From an uncultured Bacteroidaceae bacterium (GTDB lineage: Bacteria > Bacteroidota > Bacteroidia > Bacteroidales > Bacteroidaceae), in NCBI GenBank assembly GCA_905233765.1, contig CAJOCU010000012.1, positions 995-64,994 of the forward strand: a stretch of 64,000 nucleotides of DNA. Direction: 5' to 3'. Position numbers and translations under genes: made by a program. Of the stretch, positions 17,511 through 26,407 are shown in pieces (within the stretch, counting starts at the first letter, position 1; each line of letters starts with the position of its first letter). Under the pieces are notes generated by a model, which was not told the DNA's origin, ran no database searches, and worked only from the letters and a program-made list of their open reading frames with translations.

Positions 17511-19970
17511 ATGAAGAAATTTACACTCATGCTCCTTGCTGCCTTCATGGCAGTAGTTTCTTTTGCAGGACAGCCCATGCGCCAAGAGATGCCAGCAGGA
17601 CGCTATTTCGTACCTGGTCGAAAGGCAATGAAGGCCAACCAGCCACAGGCTCTACGCCCACTTTCGTCTTTGGCAAAAGCTGCCAGGAAGACTCCCCGCA
17701 AGATAGCTAGTATCGATGAACTGGCTGGTGATTTCATGCTCATCTCGGCATATTATGACTATGACGAGACGCTAGGATTGGTTCCCACCGAGCCCACCAT
17801 GGGCGGCACACCTGTGACCATTGCCAAAACAAATGAGACAACCCTCTCCATTACGGGATTCACCAGCGATGCCACAGAAGCCATCATCGCTACCGTTGAT
17901 CTGGAAGCTGGCACGATTTCCATTGCAGAGAACCAGCTATTGCTCACCGATGAAGAGTACGGCCCCGTCCTTCTAAAGAATTCAGAAGAAGACGGCCCCA
18001 TCACAGGTACTATCACCGAAGATGGACAAATCGAGTTGAAAACCATTTGGCACACAGAACTTGGCGAAGGCGAATATGCCGGTGAGCTGTGGGCCGACTT
18101 CTACTACTACTCTGCGACAGCACCTACCAATGGGTATATGTCGTGGGTGAACAACAAATCGGAGGAACAGACGGCCAGTCTGTTAATTCTTCAAGACACT
18201 GAGGATCCCAAAACATATACAGTCTTCAATTTTGGTGGATTCGAGACAGCGATTGATGTCACGCTGAGATACGGAAACAAATTTATTGTTAAAGATCAGC
18301 TCATCTATGATGGAGGAACCTCGTATGGACAGTTCTGCACTAGTGGCGTCTCAGAGGATGAAGAGAATTATATTTCTCTTACGGGCACTGGAACTGAAGC
18401 TACTTTGTCATTCGATTGCAAGTGGTCAGTTGTATCCAGCAAAGGATACTGGTACGGAGCTCAAGGTCCTGCAACAATTACGCTGACAGACGAGACAATA
18501 TTTATGTATCCGAACACGCCCGAGGAAGAGGAGGAAGAAGTGGAGGGCAAAGAGGTCACATTCGACTTCAACAGTATGGATATACCAACCTCCACCAATC
18601 AAAGAACAAATGGTGATATCACAGAAGCATATGAGATTACAGAGGGCGGCGTAACCATGACCATCTCTCCAAAGGATGACTCCGCCACGACGCTTAATCG
18701 TTTCTGGCAGACTTCAAATGGCCCACAGCTCCGCGTCTATAGCGGAACACTGACCTTCGAAGTTCCCGATGGCTATGCCATGACACAGATTGTGTTCAAC
18801 ACGGGAAAATGGAACGCGGAAAACAGTGCTGACACCGGCGAGTTAGACGAAACCACCTGGGAAGGTGAAGCCCAATCCGTTACCTTCAGCATCGCAGGTA
18901 ATACGCAGATCAATAGTATTGTGATTTCCGTAGTTGCTACAGAGGGACCAGTCTTAGAACCCATCGTCGCTCCTGAAGGCCTCGTCACCACCACATATCT
19001 TTTCAAAACCATGGTCGAGGAATGGTCCTATTCAGAGGAACCTTCCGATGAAGAGGATGAGCCTACCTGGAGCGAATACTCATGCCAGGTACAAGTCGGT
19101 TTCGATGGCGACGATCTTTACATTCAGGGCGTGTCTGATTACATACGTGAAGGATGGGTGAAAGCCACGAAGAACGAGGAAGGAATGTATGTCATTCCTG
19201 CTAATCAATATTTGGGTTCCTTTATATATTGGGATTATGAATTCGGTGTCTTCCTCACCTCGGCAGACGAAGAAGGGAACCTTCAAGATATTGTCCTCAA
19301 CTACGACCCGACCACCAAGATCATCAGTACAGAACAGATTATATACCAAAATGACGATGCAACACAATTAGGCGAATACCGCTATATGGAGTTCTATGGC
19401 GCCGTGCTCACTCCCATCGTAGAAGTAGCAGCCACACCCGCCGATCCGAGTGTTGTGCTTTTCGATGCATCCGATGAATTTCCTTGTGTAGAATTCTATA
19501 TCCCCACACAAGGAACCCAAGGTGAGATTCTGTTGGAGAGCAAGCTGTCCTATCAGATCTTCATCGAAAAGAACGGTGAAGTGCAGCCCTTGACCCTGAC
19601 CACAGACCTCTATGAGGAACTTGAGGAGGATATGACCATCATCCCCTACACCTTCACAGATGACTACGACATCGAGTTTGGAGGCACAACGGTCTTTCTG
19701 AATCAAGCTACGGAAGAGCTACAGAGCTGGACGAAGATAGGCGTACAGAGCATCTACACCGGCGATGGCGTGACGAATAAGTCGAATATCGTTTGGAACG
19801 AGCTATACGAATATTGGACGGGCGTCAACAACGTTGCTTCCTCCGCACAACAAGTTACTTATTTCGACCTGCAGGGGCGCAAAGCCAATGCCTCACAGAA
19901 GGGCTTGCTCATCATGCAGACACGTCAGCAGGACGGTAGCGTGAAAACCATGAAAGTGGTACGTAAATAA
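17511..19970 (+). CDS. Large secreted protein with C-terminal sorting-type tail, function unknown
   Basis: The 819-residue protein starts with a clear signal peptide (MKKFTLMLLAAFMAVVSFAG). The rest is acidic and beta-rich, with an acidic linker EEEEEEVEG near residue 340 and a second at about 505-520. No catalytic motif is recognisable. The end VTYFDLQGRKANASQKGLLI followed by a basic VVRK tail resembles the type A T9SS C-terminal domain (an FDLxGR turn, then a basic end). It has its own promoter and a strong terminator. It sits just downstream of porU-porV-ispF and would be a likely client of that system. I do not recognise the body of the protein. Confidence 0.7.
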   Translation: MKKFTLMLLAAFMAVVSFAGQPMRQEMPAGRYFVPGRKAMKANQPQALRPLSSLAKAARKTPRKIASIDELAGDFMLISAYYDYDETLGLVPTEPTMGGTPVTIAKTNETTLSITGFTSDATEAIIATVDLEAGTISIAENQLLLTDEEYGPVLLKNSEEDGPITGTITEDGQIELKTIWHTELGEGEYAGELWADFYYYSATAPTNGYMSWVNNKSEEQTASLLILQDTEDPKTYTVFNFGGFETAIDVTLRYGNKFIVKDQLIYDGGTSYGQFCTSGVSEDEENYISLTGTGTEATLSFDCKWSVVSSKGYWYGAQGPATITLTDETIFMYPNTPEEEEEEVEGKEVTFDFNSMDIPTSTNQRTNGDITEAYEITEGGVTMTISPKDDSATTLNRFWQTSNGPQLRVYSGTLTFEVPDGYAMTQIVFNTGKWNAENSADTGELDETTWEGEAQSVTFSIAGNTQINSIVISVVATEGPVLEPIVAPEGLVTTTYLFKTMVEEWSYSEEPSDEEDEPTWSEYSCQVQVGFDGDDLYIQGVSDYIREGWVKATKNEEGMYVIPANQYLGSFIYWDYEFGVFLTSADEEGNLQDIVLNYDPTTKIISTEQIIYQNDDATQLGEYRYMEFYGAVLTPIVEVAATPADPSVVLFDASDEFPCVEFYIPTQGTQGEILLESKLSYQIFIEKNGEVQPLTLTTDLYEELEEDMTIIPYTFTDDYDIEFGGTTVFLNQATEELQSWTKIGVQSIYTGDGVTNKSNIVWNELYEYWTGVNNVASSAQQVTYFDLQGRKANASQKGLLIMQTRQQDGSVKTMKVVRK

Positions 19971-20002
19971 ACCCTGTCGGACAGACACAACCATCACACT
20001 TC

Positions 20003-20044
20003 GACTCCGCGAGTATCACCGCATACTTGCGGAGTCTTAATTTT
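20003..20044 (+). terminator. Rho-independent terminator
   Basis: Arms GACTCCGCGAGTAT and ATACTTGCGGAGTC form a 14-bp stem with one G-T pair and a 6-base loop, followed by TTAATTTT. It ends the 17511 gene transcript. Confidence 0.85.
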
Positions 20045-20102
20045 AAGCCGTTTGCAACGTCTTTTTCGACATCATCTTGCATACTCTTTCACGAGTTTTT
20101 TG

Positions 20103-20110
20103 TACCTTTG
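20103..20110 (+). promoter_or_regulatory. -7 promoter of mazG-valS
   Basis: TACCTTTG, 19 bases before the mazG ATG at 20130. It lies inside a longer open frame that begins at 20052, so the shorter start is preferred. Confidence 0.75.
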
Positions 20111-20129
20111 CACCCAAATTCGCACGCGT

Positions 20130-20930
20130 ATGCATACACGAGAAGAAAAATTAGCAGCTTTCGGGCGTTTGCTCGACGTCATGGACGACCTTCGCGAGAA
20201 GTGCCCATGGGACCGCAAGCAGACCAATGACAGTCTGCGTCCTAACACCATCGAGGAGACCTATGAGCTGGCCGATGCCATCATTAAAAACGACAAGGAT
20301 GACATCTGCAAGGAGCTCGGCGACGTCCTCCTCCACATCGTCTTCTACGCCAAGATAGGCTCCGAGACAGGTGACTTCGATATCGCCGATGTCTGCAACA
20401 AGCTCTGCGACAAACTCATCTACCGCCATCCGCACGTGTTCGGCCCCGAAGCCGAGCGCATCGAAAAGGGGGAGATCACGGTTGACCAGGTTCTCAAGAA
20501 CTGGGAACAGCTGAAGGTGAGCGAGAAGGGCGGCAATAAACGCGTGCTCAGCGGAGTCCCCGACGCCCTGCCTTCACTCATCAAAGCCTACCGCATTCAG
20601 GATAAGGCTCGTGGCGTAGGCTTCGACTGGGAGACGCGTGAACAGGTGTGGGATAAGGTCCGCGAAGAGCTGGACGAACTGGAAGCGGAACTCAACCGCG
20701 ACGATAAAGAGAAGAGCACGCTGGAACTGGGCGACTTCATCTTTGCCGTCATCAACGCTGCCCGCCTCTATAAACTCAACCCGGACACCGCCCTGGAACT
20801 CACCAACCGCAAGTTCATCCGCCGCTTCACCTATCTTGAGGAGCACAGCATCCGCATTGGCAAGCCCCTCACCGAAATGACGTTAGCGGAAATGGATGCC
20901 ATTTGGAACGAAGCAAAGAAACAAGAATAA
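20130..20930 (+). CDS. mazG: Nucleoside triphosphate pyrophosphohydrolase MazG
   Basis: The 266-residue protein has the two tandem MazG folds expected. The N-terminal unit carries CPWDRKQTNDSLRPNTIEE and the metal-binding KELGDVLLHIVF. The C-terminal unit carries GFDWETREQVWDKVREELDE and LELGDFIFAVINAARL. MazG hydrolyses NTPs and dNTPs to monophosphates, cleaning the nucleotide pool and lowering ppGpp under stress. The start at 20130 follows the promoter. valS starts three bases after its stop, so the two are co-transcribed. Confidence 0.95.
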   Translation: MHTREEKLAAFGRLLDVMDDLREKCPWDRKQTNDSLRPNTIEETYELADAIIKNDKDDICKELGDVLLHIVFYAKIGSETGDFDIADVCNKLCDKLIYRHPHVFGPEAERIEKGEITVDQVLKNWEQLKVSEKGGNKRVLSGVPDALPSLIKAYRIQDKARGVGFDWETREQVWDKVREELDELEAELNRDDKEKSTLELGDFIFAVINAARLYKLNPDTALELTNRKFIRRFTYLEEHSIRIGKPLTEMTLAEMDAIWNEAKKQE

Positions 20931-20933
20931 AAT

Positions 20934-23693
20934 ATGGAAATAAGTAGCAAGTATTCTCCCGCCGAAGTGGAGGGGAAATGGTATCAGTATTGGTTAGATA
21001 ACAAGCTGTTCAGCTCCAAGCCCGACGGCCGTGAGCCCTATACCGTGGTCATCCCGCCACCCAATGTGACAGGTGTCTTGCACATGGGACACGTGCTCAA
21101 CGAAACCATTCAGGACATCCTCGTGCGTCACGCCCGAATGGAAGGCAAGAATGCCTGTTGGGTGCCTGGCACCGACCACGCCAGCATCGCTACCGAGGCT
21201 AAGGTCGTGAATCGCCTGGCTGAGCAGGGCATCAAGAAGACCGACCTCACCCGTGAGGAGTTCCTCAAGCACGCCTGGGCGTGGACCGAGGAACATGGTG
21301 GCATCATCCTTAAGCAGTTGCGTAAGCTCGGCTGCTCCTGCGACTGGGACCGCACGGCTTTCACGATGGACGGTCCCCGCAGCGAGAGCGTCATCAAAGT
21401 CTTTGTAGATCTCTACCGCAAGGGCCTCATCTACCGCGGTGTCCGCATGGTTAACTGGGACCCCAAGGCCCTCACGGCCCTCTCCGACGAGGAAGTGGTC
21501 TATAAGGAAGAGCACACGAAGCTCTATTACATGAAATACTATCTGGCAGATAGTGTGCCCAGCGATTTCGCCGCTGGCGAGGGCAACGTGGTCCACAAGG
21601 ACGAGCGCGGCTACTACGCTGTCGTGGCCACCACCCGTCCCGAGACCATCATGGGCGACGTAGCGATGTGTATCAACCCCAACGACCCGAAGAACCAGTG
21701 GCTGAAGGGTAAGAAAGTCATCGTGCCTGTCGTGGGTCGCGTCATTCCCGTCATTGAAGATGAGTACGTGGATATCGAGTTCGGTACAGGTTGCTTGAAG
21801 GTCACCCCTGCCCACGATGTTAATGACTATATGCTCGGCGAGAAGTACAACCTCGAGGCCATTGACATCTTCAACGACGATGCCACCCTCTCAGACCGCA
21901 TCGCCACCGCCCAGCAGAAATCGCTGGCAGAACAGCGTGTACCCGATGAATTCGTCATCGGTTTAGAAAAGTACGTCGGCACCGAGCGTTTCGCCTGCCG
22001 CAAGCAGATTGCCGAGGACATGGTGGCAGCAGGCCTGATGGAGAAGATTGAGGACTACGATAATAAGATTGGATGTTCAGAGCGCACAGGTGTACCCATC
22101 GAGCCGAAGCTCTCCATGCAATGGTTCCTGAAGATGGAGCACATGGCTGACATCTCCTTGTCTCCCGTCATGAACGACGACATCCAGTTCTATCCTGCCA
22201 AATATAAGAACACCTACCGCCATTGGCTTGAGAACATCAAGGACTGGTGCATCAGCCGCCAGCTCTGGTGGGGACACCGCATCCCAGCGTGGTACTTGCC
22301 TTCAGGCGGCTTCGTCGTCGCTGAGAATGAGCAGGAAGCTCTGCAACTCGCTCGCGAGAAGAGCGGCGATGCCAACCTCCAGCTCTCCGACCTCCGTCAG
22401 GACGAGGACGCGCTGGACACTTGGTTCTCCAGCTGGCTCTGGCCTATCAGCCTCTTCGATGGCATCCGCAACCCTGGCAACGAAGAGATCAAGTACTACT
22501 ATCCCACCGCCGACCTTGTGACCGGTCCGGACATCATCTTCTTCTGGGTGGCCCGCATGATCATGGCCGGCTACGAGTACGAAGGCAAGATGCCGTTCAA
22601 GCACGTCTATTTCACGGGTATCGTGCGTGATAAACTCGGCCGTAAGATGTCCAAGTCTCTCGGCAATAGCCCCGACCCGCTGGACCTCATCGAGCGCTTC
22701 GGTGCCGACGGCGTACGTATGGGAATGATGCTCAGTGCCCCTGCCGGCAACGACATCCTCTTCGATGAAGTCCTCTGCGAGCAAGGTCGTAACTTCAACA
22801 ACAAGATTTGGAACGCCTTCCGCCTCGTCAAGGGATGGGAGGTAGCCGACGGCGAGCAACCCGAGGCTGCACGCATCGCCACACAGTGGTTCTCCGCCAA
22901 GCTGCGCCTCGCTGCCGAGGAACTGGCTGACGACTTCAGCAAGTACCGCCTCTCCGAAGCGCTGATGACCGTCTATAAACTCTTCTGGGACGAGTTCTCC
23001 AGCTGGTATCTCGAGATGGTGAAGCCAGCCTATGTGGATGGCAAACCACAACCCGTGGATCGCGCCACCTACGACGCCACGCTCCAGTTCTTCGAGGTGC
23101 TGCTGAAGATGCTGCATCCCTTCATGCCTTTCATCACCGAGGAGCTGTGGCAGGCCCTCTACGACCGCCAGGCCGGCGAGAGCATTATGCGTGCAGAACT
23201 CCATCTGCCAGCTCCCACCGACGCTGACCGCAAACTCTGTGCCGACTTTGAGACGGTGAAGGAAGTGGTCACCGCTATCCGTGCCGTCCGCAGCCAAAAG
23301 AATATTGCTCCGCGCGAACCCCTCACCCTCGAAGTCGTTGGCAAGAAAGAAGATTTGTCCATTTTCAATTTCCAATTTTCAATTGAGAAAATGGCCAACC
23401 TCTCTGCCATCAATGTGGTGACCGAGAAGAGCAACGGCAGCGCCAGCTTCCTCGTGGGCACAACAGAGTATGCTGTGCCCCTTGGCTCGCTCATCGATGT
23501 GGATGCCGAGCGCAAGAAGCTGGAAGGCGAACTCCAACGCCTCGAGGGCTTCCTCGTCAGTGTGGAAAAGAAGCTCAGCAACGAGCGCTTCGTGCAGAAC
23601 GCCCCAGCGGCCGTCGTGGAGATGGAGCGCAAGAAGCAAGCCGATGCGCAACAGAAGATAGCTTCCATCCGCGAGACACTCGCAACTTTATAA
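20934..23693 (+). CDS. valS: Valyl-tRNA synthetase
   Basis: This class I synthetase of 919 residues shows the HIGH box in [16 protein letters not shown] (about residues 38-53), the KMSKS loop in [16 protein letters not shown] (about residue 570), the editing-domain segment [10 protein letters not shown], and the C-terminal coiled-coil ([20 protein letters not shown]) that binds the tRNA elbow. It charges tRNA-Val in the cytoplasm. One oddity is at residues 809-818: the sequence [11 protein letters not shown] is a translated copy of an intergenic AT-rich microrepeat (TTTTCAATTTCCAATTTTCA-type) read in frame between GKKED and [12 protein letters not shown] strong terminator follows the stop. 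Confidence 0.97.
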   Translation: MEISSKYSPAEVEGKWYQYWLDNKLFSSKPDGREPYTVVIPPPNVTGVLHMGHVLNETIQDILVRHARMEGKNACWVPGTDHASIATEAKVVNRLAEQGIKKTDLTREEFLKHAWAWTEEHGGIILKQLRKLGCSCDWDRTAFTMDGPRSESVIKVFVDLYRKGLIYRGVRMVNWDPKALTALSDEEVVYKEEHTKLYYMKYYLADSVPSDFAAGEGNVVHKDERGYYAVVATTRPETIMGDVAMCINPNDPKNQWLKGKKVIVPVVGRVIPVIEDEYVDIEFGTGCLKVTPAHDVNDYMLGEKYNLEAIDIFNDDATLSDRIATAQQKSLAEQRVPDEFVIGLEKYVGTERFACRKQIAEDMVAAGLMEKIEDYDNKIGCSERTGVPIEPKLSMQWFLKMEHMADISLSPVMNDDIQFYPAKYKNTYRHWLENIKDWCISRQLWWGHRIPAWYLPSGGFVVAENEQEALQLAREKSGDANLQLSDLRQDEDALDTWFSSWLWPISLFDGIRNPGNEEIKYYYPTADLVTGPDIIFFWVARMIMAGYEYEGKMPFKHVYFTGIVRDKLGRKMSKSLGNSPDPLDLIERFGADGVRMGMMLSAPAGNDILFDEVLCEQGRNFNNKIWNAFRLVKGWEVADGEQPEAARIATQWFSAKLRLAAEELADDFSKYRLSEALMTVYKLFWDEFSSWYLEMVKPAYVDGKPQPVDRATYDATLQFFEVLLKMLHPFMPFITEELWQALYDRQAGESIMRAELHLPAPTDADRKLCADFETVKEVVTAIRAVRSQKNIAPREPLTLEVVGKKEDLSIFNFQFSIEKMANLSAINVVTEKSNGSASFLVGTTEYAVPLGSLIDVDAERKKLEGELQRLEGFLVSVEKKLSNERFVQNAPAAVVEMERKKQADAQQKIASIRETLATL

Positions 23694-23696
23694 CAA

Positions 23697-23735
23697 ATGA
23701 AGAGCCTCGCCAGTTGGCGAGGCTCTTCATTTTTG
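23697..23735. terminator. Terminator after valS
   Basis: Perfect 16-bp arms ATGAAGAGCCTCGCCA and TGGCGAGGCTCTTCAT around GT, flanked by AA on the left and TTTTT on the right. It works for valS on the plus strand and may also stop tRNA-Ser transcripts from the right. Confidence 0.93.
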
Positions 23736-23843
23736 CGGAAGGAGAGGGATTCGCGCTCGGCCCAACGGGACGCTTTCACGAAGATGAAAGACCCCCCCGG
23801 GGGTGAAAATCCCGAGGGGCTTTTGCGGAAGGAGAGGGATTCG
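23731..23843. repeat. 23-bp direct repeat of the tRNA-Ser 3' end
   Basis: TTTTGCGGAAGGAGAGGGAT plus TCG occurs at 23731-23753 and again at 23821-23843, exactly 90 bp apart. The second copy is the 3' end (acceptor and T stem) of the tRNA-Ser(UGA) gene. The 67 bp between the copies carry CTTTCACGAAGATGAAAG and a C/G-rich run but no gene. Confidence 0.85.
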
Positions 23844-23910
23844 AACCCCCGGTGCCTTGCGGCACGGCGGTTTTCAAGACCGCTGTAATCGACCACTCTA
23901 CCATCCTTCC
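23826..23910 (-). tRNA. tRNA-Ser, anticodon UGA
   Basis: On the minus strand the gene begins GGAAGGATGGTAGAGTGG and has a class II long variable arm (CCGTGCCGCAAGGCACCGG). The acceptor stem is GGAAGGA/TCCTTCC with discriminator G, and the T loop is TTCGAAT. The anticodon loop CTTGAAA gives TGA (UGA), reading UCA and related serine codons. No CCA is encoded. A promoter lies at 23949-23956. Confidence 0.95.
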
Positions 23911-23948
23911 AATCGTTATTGTCTATCACGCGCTCGTGATTTTCGCTG

Positions 23949-23956
23949 CAAAGGTA
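23949..23956 (-). promoter_or_regulatory. -7 promoter of tRNA-Ser(UGA)
   Basis: CAAAGGTA on the plus strand is TACCTTTG on the minus strand. Upstream of it (23958-24000) is an AT-rich microrepeat of the AGTTGAAAG type, the same arrangement as at the other tRNA-Ser. Confidence 0.75.
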
Positions 23957-24047
23957 ACTAAAAGTTTAGAGTTTATAGTTGAAAGTTGAAAGTTTTTTTG
24001 CATTCCCCTTTATTTTCTTGATTTCCCCCTCCCTCATTCTTCACTCG

Positions 24048-24722
24048 TCATTCTTCATTCGTCATCCCCTTCCACGGCCCTTCATCCGGCGCCGGCGCCA
24101 CCACATCAATTAATAAATGGCTTACAGGATGTTCAAAGCGAATGCGGCGAGCGTGAAGGCTGATACTTCCATCAGGGTTACTTCGCGGGGCGCCATACTT
24201 CAGGTCGCCACGAATGGGGCAACCGATGGCCGCCAGCTGACAACGAATCTGGTGGTGGCGGCCTGTCTGGAGGTGTACCTCAAGGAGCGTATAGCGGTCT
24301 GTATGTCCGATGACCTTGTAGTCAAGAACAGCCTTCTTGGCATTTGGCCGCTCATGATCATAGGCATAGCTCTTGTTTTGTTTCTCGTTGCGCACTAAAT
24401 AATGTGTCAGCGTTGCCTCTGGCTCACGGGGCTCATTCTGCACTAGCGCCCAGTAGGTCTTCTGAACCGCCTGTGTCCGGAACATCTCATTGAGACGCGT
24501 CAAGGCCTTGCTGGTTCTCGCAAAGACCACTACCCCACTCACGGGACGATCCAAGCGGTGCACGACACCAAGGAACACAGCGCCCGGCTTCGCATACTTC
24601 TCCTTGATATATGATTTCACCGTCTCGGAGAGCGGGGTGTCGCCGGTCTTGTCGCCCTGCACGATCTCACCCGCTTGCTTCGAGACGATGATGACGTGAT
24701 TATCTTCGTAGAGTACTTGCAT
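24048..24722 (-). CDS. RluD-family RNA pseudouridine synthase
   Basis: This 224-residue protein is a single catalytic domain without an S4 domain, as in RluA/RluC-like short members. It begins MQVLYEDNHVIIVSKQAG. The catalytic Asp lies in VHRLDRPVSGVVVFARTSKA, and HLQTGRHHQIRCQLA is the conserved C-terminal motif. It converts uridine to pseudouridine in rRNA or tRNA; the site is unknown. The last residues (GMTNEE) are encoded by an ATGACGAATGAAGAATGA microrepeat that continues past the stop. Its start overlaps the stop of fabG by one base. Confidence 0.9.
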   Translation of the reverse strand: MQVLYEDNHVIIVSKQAGEIVQGDKTGDTPLSETVKSYIKEKYAKPGAVFLGVVHRLDRPVSGVVVFARTSKALTRLNEMFRTQAVQKTYWALVQNEPREPEATLTHYLVRNEKQNKSYAYDHERPNAKKAVLDYKVIGHTDRYTLLEVHLQTGRHHQIRCQLAAIGCPIRGDLKYGAPRSNPDGSISLHARRIRFEHPVSHLLIDVVAPAPDEGPWKGMTNEE

Positions 24723-25459
24723 TACATGTTCATGCCACCGTCAACCTGGATGACCTGACCGCTGATGTAGCTGGACAAGTCGGAGGCGAGGAAGAGGGCG
24801 CAGTTGGCAATATCCTCAACAGTGCCTCCGCGGCGGAGAGGAATCTTGTTGCACCATTCCTTGCGAACTTCCTCTGACAGTGCCTGTGTCATAGCGGTAT
24901 CAATGAAGCCCGGAGCAATGGCATTGGCACGGATGCCCTTCGGACCCATTTCCTGTCCGATGGACTTGGCGAGGGCTATGAGTCCGGCTTTGGATGCTGC
25001 ATAGTTGGCCTGTCCGGCGTTGCCATGAACGCCCACGACGCTGGCCATATTGATGATGGAACCGCCACGCTGGCGCATCATCACGGGCACACAAGCATGT
25101 ATGAAGTTGAATGCCGACTTCAAGTTCACCGCAATCACTGCATCCCACTGCTGCTCGGTCATGCGAAGCATCAAACCATCCTTGGTGATGCCAGCGTTGT
25201 TCACGAGAATATCGATGCTGCCGAAATCAGCCTTCACCTGCTGCACCACAGCCTCGCTCTCGGCGAAGTCAGCAGCGTTGCTGGCATAGCTCTTGGCTTT
25301 CACGCCGAGGGCGGCAATCTCAGCCTCGGTTTCCTCGTTCACGGCGAGGTCTGTGAATGCGATGTTAGCGCCTTCAGCGGCGAACTTCAGGGCAATGGCC
25401 TTGCCAATGCCTCGTGCGGCACCCGTGATTAGTGCCGTCTTTCCTGTTAAAAGTCCCAT
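24722..25459 (-). CDS. fabG: 3-oxoacyl-ACP reductase
   Basis: This classical short-chain dehydrogenase of 245 residues carries the NADPH-binding TGAARGIGKAIA (about residues 12-23), NNAG in DILVNNAGITKDGL, catalytic Ser in INMASVVGVHGNAGQ, and Tyr/Lys in YAASKAGL (about residue 152). The end GQVIQVDGGMNM is typical of FabG. It reduces 3-oxoacyl-ACP in fatty-acid elongation. It lies between a TetR regulator upstream and a pseudouridine synthase downstream on the same strand. Confidence 0.93.
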   Translation of the reverse strand: MGLLTGKTALITGAARGIGKAIALKFAAEGANIAFTDLAVNEETEAEIAALGVKAKSYASNAADFAESEAVVQQVKADFGSIDILVNNAGITKDGLMLRMTEQQWDAVIAVNLKSAFNFIHACVPVMMRQRGGSIINMASVVGVHGNAGQANYAASKAGLIALAKSIGQEMGPKGIRANAIAPGFIDTAMTQALSEEVRKEWCNKIPLRRGGTVEDIANCALFLASDLSSYISGQVIQVDGGMNM

Positions 25460-25488
25460 ATATATTTACGATTTAACAATATACAATT

Positions 25489-26079
25489 TCACTCCTCCCC
25501 CATTCCAAGCGCTCTTCCAATAATCTTGGTAACGATAGGGCGTGTCACTTCTATGTTCATCCCGACACCCAATCGGCCATAGATATAAGGCACTTCCAAG
25601 CCTTTCGCTGTGGCTTGAATGATATCGGTATAAAGCATGAGGTCATCAATGTCGAAGTAACCAGCTCGGCGACCTTCCTCGAGTGTTTTTGCAAAGATGT
25701 CATGCTCTTTCTTGTCGTACTTCTTACGCACACTCTCCACCTTCCATATATTTCTGAAGAACGCAGAGCGTAGGTTTCCGTTGCGTTCCACAGCCTCCTT
25801 CATCAGACTGAGGTGAGCAAACAACAGCTCCACCAGTTTTTCCAAAGGCGGCAATTGCCGTCGAGCGACCGCCAGGAAGGTTGATGAGATTCGCATCAGC
25901 TCGGCATCGATGACAGCAGAATACACCTCTTCTTTATTCTTAAAATAGGTGTACAGCGTGCGTCGTCCCTTTCCTGAAGCCTCTGCGATGTCGTTCATTG
26001 TCGTACTGTCAAAGCCATTTTTGGCGAAGAGTTGGCGAGCTACATCAACCAGCAGTTGGCGCGTTTTTAGTTGTGGCAT
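25489..26079 (-). CDS. TetR/AcrR-family transcriptional regulator
   Basis: I start it at 26079 (MPQLKTRQLLVDVARQLF) because the -7 promoter lies at 26104-26111, inside the longer open frame. The 196-residue product has the N-terminal helix-turn-helix (FAKNGFDSTTMNDIAEASG, then KGRRTLYTYFKNKEEVY) typical of TetR regulators and a helical ligand-binding domain. It precedes fabG by 29 bases on the same strand. It may respond to acyl chains and act on its own operon, but no operator is evident. Confidence 0.88.
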   Translation of the reverse strand: MPQLKTRQLLVDVARQLFAKNGFDSTTMNDIAEASGKGRRTLYTYFKNKEEVYSAVIDAELMRISSTFLAVARRQLPPLEKLVELLFAHLSLMKEAVERNGNLRSAFFRNIWKVESVRKKYDKKEHDIFAKTLEEGRRAGYFDIDDLMLYTDIIQATAKGLEVPYIYGRLGVGMNIEVTRPIVTKIIGRALGMGEE

Positions 26080-26103
26080 AATTTCGGGTGCTATAAGACA
26101 ATG

Positions 26104-26111
26104 CAAAAATA
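26104..26111 (-). promoter_or_regulatory. -7 promoter of the tetR-fabG-rluD operon
   Basis: CAAAAATA on the plus strand is TATTTTTG on the minus strand, 25 bases upstream of the tetR ATG. Confidence 0.65.
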
Positions 26112-26227
26112 GCAGATTTGCATGATTCATGCAAGAAAAAGCCGCAATCTTTTTGCACACGTGCGCAAAAAAGGACTTCTCACATCACTTTTCTCCCGTT
26201 TCCTTTGGTTGTTCAAGAATAATGTTG

Positions 26228-26235
26228 TACCTTTG
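26228..26235 (+). promoter_or_regulatory. -7 promoter of the initiator tRNA
   Basis: TACCTTTG, 30 bases before the tRNA 5' end, with TTTGG/TTG near 26205-26209 as the -33 region. Confidence 0.75.
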
Positions 26236-26265
26236 CACCCGCAAACGACAAAACAGTCGGAAGAT

Positions 26266-26338
26266 CGCGGAGTGGAGCAGTTGGTAGCTCGCCAGGCTCA
26301 TAACCTGGAGGTCGCTCGTTCGAGTCGAGCCTCCGCAA
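26266..26338 (+). tRNA. Initiator tRNA-Met (CAU)
   Basis: The gene begins CGCGGAGTGGAGCAGTTGG, and the anticodon loop is CTCATAA. Position 1 (C) faces A at position 72, the unpaired end that marks initiator tRNAs, and the D stem GAGC/GCTC has the initiator A11-U24 type pair. The anticodon stem is CCAGG/CCTGG, so the usual three G-C pairs are A-U, G-C, G-C. The discriminator is A and CCA is not encoded. It has its own promoter and a very long terminator hairpin. Confidence 0.9.
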
Positions 26339-26343
26339 CACAA

Positions 26344-26397
26344 GAAAATAGAAAAGAAGAGGATGTGCAATCGCACATCCTCTTCTTTTCTATTTTC
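26344..26397. terminator. 25-bp perfect bidirectional terminator
   Basis: Arms 26344-26368 and 26373-26397 are perfectly complementary over 25 bp with loop AATC. The core is AGAAGAGGATGTGC/GCACATCCTCTTCT, and the outer parts are A-rich and T-rich. It lies between the tRNA (plus) and tsf (minus) and can end both transcripts. Confidence 0.92.
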
Positions 26398-26407
26398 TTA
26401 TGCTCGT

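Noticed and set aside
23731..23753. A second tRNA-Ser gene at the direct repeat
   Set aside because: Only the last 20-odd bases of a tRNA are present; there is no anticodon or 5' acceptor strand.
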